Positions 40,070 to 48,800 of a stretch of 64,000 bases of DNA are shown here, piece by piece (the first letter of the stretch is position 1; each line of letters opens with the position of its first letter). The notes beneath the pieces are model-generated. The model worked only from the letters and a program-made list of their open reading frames with translations, searched no databases and was not told where the DNA came from. The position numbers were made by a program, and so were the translations under genes. The stretch is from Strigamia acuminata (taxonomy: Eukaryota; Arthropoda; Chilopoda; Geophilomorpha; Linotaeniidae), in assembly GCA_949358305.1 (NCBI GenBank), contig OX442315.1:6908427-6972426 (forward strand), written 5' to 3'.

Positions 40070-40327
40070 GTTAGGCTTACATTTCGTTTCGTTTTCTTCC
40101 ATATGTCGTCAATTTGTTTCTAATAAACCGTAGCGACGACGTTATTGTTATATGAATCAAACCATGCGACGTCGTCAATGCGTTCATTTAGTTACGTCTT
40201 AGCGACGTAGGATGAAATGGACTACTTAAGGAGCCATCTAAATTTATTCCAACTTAATTCGCTATCACTGTGTACTAGCACCAACGCTATTGTTCGTTTA
40301 CTTCGGTCATTTGCTTCTAAATCAAAA
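40070..40327 (+). promoter_or_regulatory. Shared 5' flank of ZF5
   Basis: The same block as upstream of ZF2, ZF3 and ZF6: GCGACGTCGTCAATGCG, CTACTTAAG, CCAACTTAATTCG, and TCAAAA before the ATG. Confidence 0.55.
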
Positions 40328-40915
40328 ATGAAGAGAAAACATCCAGATTACAGTTGCGATCTGTGCGATTATACGTGTTCATTATATTCGCATTTGGAAC
40401 GACACATGCTTATCCACACAGGTGAAAAGCCTTTCAAATGTCAAATATGTTCACTTTTATTTAGGAGAAAATCACACCTGACTGTTCACACGCGAATTCA
40501 CACTGGAGAAAAACCATTTAAGTGTCACTTGTGTTCTTTTTCCTGCAACACTAGTAGTAGTTTAAGAAGACATTTAGTAATACATTCAGGAGAAAAGCCA
40601 TTCAAGTGCCATTTATGTTCTTATTCCTACAGTGAAAGTGGACATCTAAAAAAACATTTATTAACCCATACTGAAGAAAAATCTTTAAAATGCCATTTGT
40701 GTGATCATTCCTGCAGTGAAAGTGGAACTTGAAAAAGACATTTATTAACCCATAGTCGAAAAAAAGCTTTCAAGTGCCATTTGTGTGATTATTGCAGCAG
40801 TCAAAGTGGAACTCTAAAAAGACATTTATTAACCCATACTGGAGAAAAACCATTCAAGTGCCATTTGTGTGCTTATTCTAGTTGTCGAAATGATACTTTT
40901 AAAAAACATTTAACA
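40328..40915 (+). pseudogene. C2H2 zinc-finger gene ZF5, broken by a stop and by G3 (3' end at 55924-55942)
   Basis: It starts MKRKHPDYSC at 40328 and carries four intact fingers. A TGA at 40730-40732 replaces CTA of its paralogue ZF3 in finger 5 (SESGT-stop). After the stop, two further fingers remain in frame to 40915, where the G3 LTR begins inside KKHLT|KH. The remaining codons (KHTK and TAA) lie beyond G3 at 55928-55942. The target duplication AACA is part of the codons for LT/K. A truncated protein of 134 aa with four fingers is still possible. The stop shows the gene was already damaged, or a shorter allele, when or after G3 arrived. Confidence 0.85.
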
Positions 40916-41879
40916 TGTAATGAGCCTAAATTACTATTAAATAAATAATAATAATTCTAGACTTATTGATGCTTTGACAAGACTTATCATAAAAACTACT
41001 CTCTAATATTAAACTCACAAAATGGTTTATTCTGACTTAGAATAAGATAAATTACAGTGATAAATAAAGCTTAATGGAAATAAGAAATGAAATAATAGAT
41101 GAAATGAGGAAATAACTTCAAATCGACGTGGAAACGTTATTTTGACGATTCCAGCGCTCCGGCAACGATTTCGGCTCGTAATCGTCGCTCTTCTACGGCT
41201 CTCTCTTCGACGCTCGTCTCGCTATTCTGCTCGGCGTCGCTCCTCGGTGAAACGGACTTATTCCGTAACTCAAACCCTCGAAATTGTCTGGTACAAATCG
41301 ACTCCCGTCGATTTGTTGAATCAACCGGACTCTTTCCGATACTTCTACTACCCGTTCTCCGCAACTCCGTCGTCTTGGCGGCGAAACTGCGACTCTTTCG
41401 CACAACGTCTAGCCGGATTTCCTCCACGGCAAGGCGAAATCCTGAATCAACAATTGAGTTGACTCAAGACTGATAAATCCCACCGCACGTGAAATGTGCG
41501 GCAAGACCGAAATATCCCGCTGCTGACTGATTTCAGCAGTAGGAAAACTCCCAAATTAGCTACTGGCTAATGCAGGAATATGTAAACTTCACGGAGGTTT
41601 TCACAAAATACTAGTGTTTTACTGGTTGGTTTTTGTGTTGTTTCTCTGGCAAAGTTTGTGATCATACTGAGGAGTTCTCACTCCTCTCAGGACTCATTTC
41701 CTGTTTGGAGGCTTGTGGGCTGGTTACCCTGGCAACCACCCACATTTCCTCCCGCTCTGCTCCGCTTTCTAGCCTGTAGACAGGAAGCATAAAAAACTCA
41801 AACTAAAAATATAATAAACTAAAATATATTTCTACAGACTTTTTCTGTTACTTCCTTAGTGACCACTAGGGTCACTACA
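40916..41879 (-). repeat. G3 3' LTR (964 bp)
   Basis: Direct copy at 54960-55923. On the element strand it starts TGTAGTGACCC and ends GGCTCATTACA. The 96- and 106-codon ORFs inside occur in both LTRs and are not genes. Confidence 0.95.
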
Positions 41880-41895
41880 CCTCCCCCCTTTTTAG
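41880..41895 (-). promoter_or_regulatory. G3 polypurine tract
   Basis: On the element strand AAAAAGGGGGGAGG runs into the LTR start TGTAGTGACCC. Confidence 0.75.
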
Positions 41896-41922
41896 GAAGG
41901 ATCCCCGATTCTTCCTTTACTC

Positions 41923-44900
41923 CTAGTCTTCATATTGAGCAGTGGGGTCCAGGACTGGTACCTCACTCTCAGATACTGAAAATCGGGGCATTCCTCGAGT
42001 TGGGCCCGACGCTGCTCCATTATTGACATGGAGCCAAACTTCAGTAATGTCCGTCGTCGTCGGGAATACTCTCGCATAGTCCATGTCGTACTTCTCCCGT
42101 GTGCCCGTTGGTGCCTTACGGACAGCAATCACTCTTCGATGTTGGGTCATCCTTTTTGGTTCGCGGACCGCATTTTCCAGCCATTTGAGAGCGTCATGGC
42201 TCAAGGTGTTGCTGTAGATCAGCATGGTTCTTGTGGCTTCGGATAACCGCAGTTTCGGATAAAGGTGACGAATTTTCCCGAAATCTTGGTTCTTACTTCT
42301 TCTTGCACCTGGTTTGGGCGTCTTGTCGATGTTGGCCAACCCTTTTCTGGAAACGTCCGATTCTTTGGCCGAGGACTCAATTCCTTCTCGTCTATTCTGA
42401 TCTGATTCACTGCCACACACCTCGGACTCCGAATTTCTTGTTGACCTATTCATAGCCAACTGATAGGCCATCGGTGTGTAGGTCGCAGCCGGTTTAGCTC
42501 GAGTCGAGTGTACGTTTGACATCATCATTGGTGTAGTCGCCATCAGAATTGTTGGGACTTCTTCGATTGTGGGCGCAGGTGGTTCCATTGGAGCCCACTC
42601 CATTTGTTTCTGCTCCACAAAAGTACGGAACTTCTGTTGAGCCATCACGTTTTGATAGTGTTGCACCCATTCGGCTCGTAGTCTCATCGCACACTGGTCC
42701 GACGTTTCTCCATTTCCCAGGACATCCCTCATTAGTTGCGCTCGTACTGCTGGCGGATCTCTTAAGATGGACGTCCAGTTTCCGATCATCTCGTTGGGGA
42801 TTCCTAATGCGGCCGTCCACAGGAAAGTGGTGGCGATAAATGTCGTCTCGACCGATGGGAAAACTCCTGGAAACATTACTCTGTAGAACGCGGCGTCCAG
42901 CAGTGGTTGGAACCATGCGAGCCACTCCTTCGTTTGTAATTCCACTGCTTGTTGTACGAACTCTCTCGCTCTCCTTCTAAGTTCGTTAACTGCTTCGTGA
43001 ATCTGCGCGTTCTGGTATTCGTCTAAGTTCGCCTTCAATAATCCTTGGTGGCATAGTGGAAACCGCAGGAACATCTCCCAAAGTGAACGATAGTCTTTAT
43101 CGAACCCTTCCTCTGGCTGCATTACGGGATTATTCGAGTAAGGTGCCGTGGCCAAGTTTGGAACGGGCAACGTAATGTTCACTTCGGGGATTTGCTCCGT
43201 GAAAGGCAAAGTGTGTGGATTTACCCCTTGCTGCTCTCGTGGTTTTGCTGTTCGTGGGTCCTTCGCCTTTTGCGATTCGTCAACTCGGATTTCCACTTCC
43301 GCTTGCGGTCTTAATACCGATTCTCGTCTGACTTCTTTTTGAGGCTTGGTGGGTCTCCTCGGATCTCGTCCTCCGCGGATGATTGATGACCTCCCTCGTG
43401 GACGTAATATTCTCGGCTTCGACGTCCTCTCTTTAACCCCTTTTGCGATTTGGGCATGTTTTATCGCCAAAGCTTCATCCAACGTGGGTAGGTCGACAAA
43501 ACTATACGTCTCAGGTGGTGACTTTCTCGGAGTCGGCGTTGGAGGCACTGATCGGGGCGTCCACGTAATCGGCGTGTGGGTACCAATGACTGGTGATCTT
43601 GGTGGAGTCTCTTGAGGCGTCCTTGGCCCTGTCGGACTTTTTTCCGTTTCCTCAAGTTCGTAGGTGATTGCGGACGTTATCTCTTGTGAAAGCTGCGTCT
43701 CTTTCGTTTCTTCTTCTGAAATTTGCATCCTCTCTTGGCACTCCAACGAAATTTCCCGCACTTCGTCTACAAGCACGTATTCATTTTCTGATGCTGAATA
43801 GTATGAATCACTACTTTCTTTCACTTGGATTCGTAAAATGTCATCCTCATCCTGTGTCACAGTTCGTTTTGGACGCATTTTAGAATATCGATGACTGCTC
43901 ACTGGACGTGATTCTGAGTGCGACCTCTTTTCTGTCGAACTATTGCTTGTCTGGCGTCGATTTTCTTTTAACTGACGTTTTTTGTTTATCGGACTTAATT
44001 CCGGACTTCGACTGTCTCTTCTACGAGAAGAGGAAACATATTTTACTTTACGCCGCTCCGACGAGTGACTTCGATGCTCCCTTGTTTCTTGTCGCATTTT
44101 TTCGTCTCGTTCAAGGGGTCTTGTTACCCTACTTCGGTTTCTCGACGTACTTTGCTTCGGCGGAGTTTCTTTCCTCCGTCTGTCGCTTCCTCTGTACCGA
44201 AGTGCTCCTCGGGTCCTTGCTTCCCTTCCTCTTCGAGCTAACTCATGTTGTTCAAATCGGAATTCATCGTAATTTCTATCTCTAGAATGGTGACTTCTCG
44301 ATGAATGATGAGGTTTCGGACTTAATTCCGATTTTTGTTGACTTCTGGACGCTAATCGACTTCTCGGATGGCGTGCAGATGTTGTAGATCTTTCTGATCT
44401 CTCTGGCGGAGTCTTCTCTCGCTGCACCGTACTTCGTGGTCGTCTTGACGAATACTCCACTTTTCGAGTTGTCTGGGGCGGTGTCTTTCTTCGTCGTTCT
44501 GGACTTGGCTCTCGGTCGTCCTGAGATCTTTTATCTCTACGTTCCTTTTCCTCTTTTTCCAGTCGTTGCCTCTTTACATATACCAGCGGGCCAAAATCAT
44601 CCCGCAACTCCGGTTTCTCCTTGGATACTGGCGTGATGTGAACACCGAGCACTCCGGCCATCGTGAGCTGGTGCATCTCGTATTGTGAAGTGACGTAATA
44701 TGGTGGCACCGTCTCCAAATCTGGCTCTTCCAGTAACGCCTGCTCTGCTTGCCATTTCGCTTTGGCCTCCAGATATCTTGCTGCTACATCCGCCATGCCT
44801 TCCTGCAGTCGGTTCATCACTTGTCGTGCAAATTGAACTCGATTTGTCGCCGGGTCGCAATAAATAACGTAGTCCTCCGCTTCTTCTGGAGTCATCGGAA

Positions 44901-45186
44901 AATCTTCGCCTATCAATTCGTTCCAAATTGGTCCGTGTGTGTCCGTTAATATTGAAATTAATTTTAACATTTCATGGAAACACGTTTTGAAACCCTTGAA
45001 TAATCTCTTCAAGGTTCCCCAGCGTCGTTGCATGGCTAGCGAGATGAATTTTCGGACATTTGCTGGTTTGTAGCCTCTCCGCTCGAATATTCTTCTTAAT
45101 TTGTGATGAATCCTTCCCCGATAGAAAGTTCGTGGAACTCTTGCATTTTGGGGTAATGCGTCCCATGATTCCATCGCTTTCCTTGT
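41923..45186 (-). CDS. G3 third gene, main exon (env-position protein of unknown function, about 1087 aa)
   Basis: The exon opens after a TTTATAG acceptor (45187) as ACA AGG AAA GCG ATG, in phase 0 with exon 1; the ATG at 45174 begins MESWDALPQNARVP, matching DPLESWDALP of G1. Shared features: YVTSQYEMHQLTMAGVLG near residue 170; a long Arg/Ser-rich region (RERRRKTPPQTTRK-like, about 215-430); Pro/Thr-rich segments; a helical middle block near 700-860 (TFLWTAALGIPNEMIGNW, RAQLMRDVLGNG); and a C-terminal block (ALKWLENAVREPKR, QHRRVIAVRKAP, EVWLHVNN). Similarity to G1/G2 is weak in the middle but collinear throughout. No signal peptide, membrane helix, knuckle or enzyme motif. Function unknown. 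Confidence 0.75.
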   Translation of the reverse strand, partial: TRKAMESWDALPQNARVPRTFYRGRIHHKLRRIFERRGYKPANVRKFISLAMQRRWGTLKRLFKGFKTCFHEMLKLISILTDTHGPIWNELIGEDFPMTPEEAEDYVIYCDPATNRVQFARQVMNRLQEGMADVAARYLEAKAKWQAEQALLEEPDLETVPPYYVTSQYEMHQLTMAGVLGVHITPVSKEKPELRDDFGPLVYVKRQRLEKEEKERRDKRSQDDREPSPERRRKTPPQTTRKVEYSSRRPRSTVQREKTPPERSERSTTSARHPRSRLASRSQQKSELSPKPHHSSRSHHSRDRNYDEFRFEQHELARRGREARTRGALRYRGSDRRRKETPPKQSTSRNRSRVTRPLERDEKMRQETREHRSHSSERRKVKYVSSSRRRDSRSPELSPINKKRQLKENRRQTSNSSTEKRSHSESRPVSSHRYSKMRPKRTVTQDEDDILRIQVKESSDSYYSASENEYVLVDEVREISLECQERMQISEEETKETQLSQEITSAITYELEETEKSPTGPRTPQETPPRSPVIGTHTPITWTPRSVPPTPTPRKSPPETYSFVDLPTLDEALAIKHAQIAKGVKERTSKPRILRPRGRSSIIRGGRDPRRPTKPQKEVRRESVLRPQAEVEIRVDESQKAKDPRTAKPREQQGVNPHTLPFTEQIPEVNITLPVPNLATAPYSNNPVMQPEEGFDKDYRSLWEMFLRFPLCHQGLLKANLDEYQNAQIHEAVNELRRRAREFVQQAVELQTKEWLAWFQPLLDAAFYRVMFPGVFPSVETTFIATTFLWTAALGIPNEMIGNWTSILRDPPAVRAQLMRDVLGNGETSDQCAMRLRAEWVQHYQNVMAQQKFRTFVEQKQMEWAPMEPPAPTIEEVPTILMATTPMMMSNVHSTRAKPAATYTPMAYQLAMNRSTRNSESEVCGSESDQNRREGIESSAKESDVSRKGLANIDKTPKPGARRSKNQDFGKIRHLYPKLRLSEATRTMLIYSNTLSHDALKWLENAVREPKRMTQHRRVIAVRKAPTGTREKYDMDYARVFPTTTDITEVWLHVNNGAASGPTRGMPRFSVSESEVPVLDPTAQYED

Positions 45187-45610
45187 CTATAAATTAAATT
45201 TTTTATTAATTTTTTGTCTTTTACGAAATTATTCTCAATTGTGTGTGTCATTTTCTTAATTTTTATGTTTCATAAAATTCTCGCCAGATGGCGCTCTTTC
45301 GTATATCGCGACGTATTTTCATGTCGCTTTTCTCAAGTTTTTTGCCAATATTTACTAGTTTTGTCACATAAAACTAATTATTTCTGATAGTTCTAACTTA
45401 GTTTTAGCCTTCTTAGCGATATTCCGTGCCCATCTCGATCTTTTATCAGTTTTGTGATCGCGTCTCCGTATTTACGACTTATTTCGCTTCGTCTCTTACG
45501 ATCATCGATAAATTTTTACTTTTATGACACGCACAATTGATGAATAATGATAACTATTATTTTGGATCTCTTATCCTTAGTTTTTTCGACTTAATTCGAT
45601 TTTTTACTAC
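45187..45610 (-). other. Probable intron of the G3 third gene
   Basis: 424 bp, AT-rich, GAG|GTAGTA to TTTATAG on the element strand. No ORF of interest. Confidence 0.5.
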
Positions 45611-45664
45611 CTCTTCGTGTACTGGTTTCTTCGGTTCCGGCGGCGGTCGAAAATCTTGATTCAT
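45611..45664 (-). CDS. G3 third gene, exon 1 (18 codons)
   Basis: ATG at 45664, MNQDFRPPPEPKKPVHEE, ending GAG|GTAGTA in phase 0. The GTAGTA donor hexamer is identical to that of G2. It is too short to judge by itself; its support is the same arrangement in the other two elements. Confidence 0.5.
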
Positions 45665-45892
45665 CGTGGTGTTGATGATTGCTCCGTCCGGGCCTCCTCG
45701 TAACTCCTTGTTGTTTGATCGCTTGTGTTTAGTTTAAATCACTCCAACGTTTTGTTATTGTTTTGACGAATGTCTCCACACATGTGATTTTTACTTCACG
45801 TTGAATCGACATGAGGTTCGTTCAACCAATCACGATCGAGCTGCGACGTCGTCCACTTCCGGACTCCCGAGTGACGTCGCTCTATTCTATTT

Positions 45893-48800
45893 TTAGAGGT
45901 AGTCTGGTGGTTTAATCCTCCCTCTGTCTCGAAGTGGATATTTCTTCAGGACAGCTTTCTTTTTAATTATTTTGAGTTGGTTTTCGCGCAGATCTTTATA
46001 TCTTTGTTTTGTTTTCACTTTTTTCACCACTTCTCCCCTCTTTTTAGAAAACGACGCAACCTGTTCGTCTGTTTCTACAACTAAATTTTTTGGAAAAAGT
46101 GGCACATCAACTTGTGATGTTTGTTGCAAAGTTGCGCTCAAATCTTCATTAATTTCTTCACTTTGTTCGACTTGCTGATCGCTTGGAATTGCAAATTCTA
46201 TTTCCTCATTATTTTCCGTGTCTGATGAACTTGGTGCTGTTTGTAATTCTTGTTGTTCTTGCGAAATTTGCGAATCTTGCAAATTTTGTGTTTGCTCCAA
46301 AATTTGTGATTCTTGTGAATTTCCTTGATTTTGCGAATCTTCTAAATTTTGCATTTGACGCAAAGTTTGAGATTCTGTTGAATTATTACCTTGAATTTGT
46401 TCATTCTGCACGTTCTGCGAACTCTCTATATTTGCAATTTCTTGCCTTTCGGATGTCGATGGTTCGTCGAACAAAGTGTTAATAATTTTTCCTTCCGGGT
46501 TACTTTGCGTTTGGCCTTTTTCCCAAATTTCTTGATTAAATTCCGGGAAAAATGGCGTTAACTCGGACATGTGAATGGAACGTAGGATCTTATTATCTTT
46601 AAGTCGTCTTAATTTGACAGCTCCGCCCTGGTGGACTTTAATGATAACATATGGCCCACTCCTCTTGTCGGATAATTTCGCAGAAATTCCCTGCGATGCT
46701 TTTGACAAAATGTGATCTTCTTTCCATACGAGGTCATTCGTTCGAAAATCTTGAAATTTCCCATCTAATTTATGGTTGTCCACACGCTCACGAAGGTCCA
46801 TGATGTGCGCCATCATATGATGGTACGTGTCGCGAATGACTTTCTCCAATCGTTGGATGTAAATGTGCGGCTTATTTGGGTCAATTTTCAAAATTCCATC
46901 CAAAATTCGAGGATCCCATGGTATCCTAAATTCTCGGCCACAATTTAAGTATGCTGGCGAGTAATCGCGGCCTGTTGTTGCTGTTGTGCGTATACTAAAC
47001 GCTATCTCTCTTAGATATTCGTCCCAGCGCTTGTGGATCGATGTGTAAATCGAAAGAATATATTTCAGGTCTCTGTTGGTTCTTTCCACTGTGTTGGCTT
47101 GGGGATGATATGGTGATGTAAATCGCGGCACAATTTTGAACTTTTTACAAAATTCATGGTAAAGTCGTGCTTTAAATTGCGGTCCGTTATCCGATATAAT
47201 CCGGAGCGGAAATCCCCAACCCATGCATGTGTCAAACAAACAGTCAGCTATATCTTGGGCCACTGGGTCTGCCAGCGGGTAAAGTTCTGGCCAGCGAGTG
47301 GCTATATCCAGAATCACCAAAATATAGTTATTTCCTGTTTCCGTTCTAGTTAACGGTCCTACTAAATCGATACTTAAACATTCAAATGGCGCATACGGGC
47401 CAATTTGAGCTGGTTCTATTCGTGTTTTTGTTCTGGGTTTGCACGCTTGGCAACGAGAACAATGCTTAATAAATCGAGCTGTATCTCGTTTCATCCCCTC
47501 CCACGTATACACTTGTCGCATACGGTAAAGTGTTCGTGCTATTCCGCAGTGGCTCGCCAAAGGATGTCCGTGCATTTGCCACAGAACTCTAAATCGTAAT
47601 GATCTCGGCACTACAATTTTAAGCGCTCTTGAATCCTCTGCCAAATCATCCGACATTGTTGGGTGATATTTAAGCAAAAGGTTTTCCTCAACAATGTGTT
47701 TCGTTGCTAAGATGCGATATTTTTTCCTATGTAACGGAGTTTTCACGTATGTGGGAAATTGCTCCGTCTCAAGATAATGTCGCATGGCCTGACAGTGGCG
47801 GTCTTTGATCTGGTGATCTACGAGCTCTTCTCGTGTCGGCGGTGTGCAGTTTGCTTGTTCCGTCACTTTTGCGATAAATGCCGTGACCATCTCGTTTTCG
47901 GAAGTTGGCATGTACTGCCACTCTTTCTTTTCTTTTGGACTCTGTTCCAACTCTTCACTAGGCGCACTGTACATTTGACACCAATATGATGCGACCTCTT
48001 CGTCTTCGCTTATTGGTCGTGGCAATTGATTCCAGTTCCCCACCACCCATTTGCGTGGCTCAGTTGGGCAATATCTCAGATCGCCGTCGGCTTCTCCGGT
48101 GTCTTCCACGTCGCAAATTATCTGAATTGGCGCCCTGGACAATGCGTCGGCCAATGTGTTGGATGTCCCCTTTAAGTACTGAATTTGGAAATTGTAAGAC
48201 ATCAATTCCATTTGCCAGCGGGCAAGACGGCCTGCTGGCTCTTCCAGTCTCATCAACCATTTCAACGCCTCGTGGTCAGTTTGCACGACGAAGCTCGTGA
48301 ATTCGAGATACGGCCTGAATTTCCGCAGCGCCCATATGACGGCTAAACACTCGAGGTCGGTGGCGCTATAATTGAGTTCTGCCTGCTGCAGACATCGGCT
48401 GATATAAACACATGGTGATTCTATCATCTGGCCGTCAATTTCCTTCATCTGCATTAAAGCGGCGCCCAAACCCTTTTTGCTCGCATCTGTTCTCACAATG
48501 AAAGATTGATGTAAATTTGGTAGATGCATTGTCTTTGCATCAGTCAATAACTTTTTTATTTCATCAAATGCAACTTGGTGCTCATTTTCCCATAGGAACT
48601 CTATTCCTTTCTTCAACAATGGGCGTAATGGTGCCGCTACAGTTGCCAAATCCTTCAGAAGACGGTGGAAAAAGTTGACCATTCCGAGGAATCTCTGGAG
48701 CTCAGTCAAATTCTTTGGCGCTGGAAATTCTGAGATTGCCGCTACTTTCGCGGGGTCTACACTTAATCCATTAATTCCTAATTTATATCCTAGGAATTTG

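Noticed and set aside
41137-41462. ORFs of 96 and 106 codons, repeated at 55181-55506
   Set aside because: Same reason: inside the G3 LTR pair.
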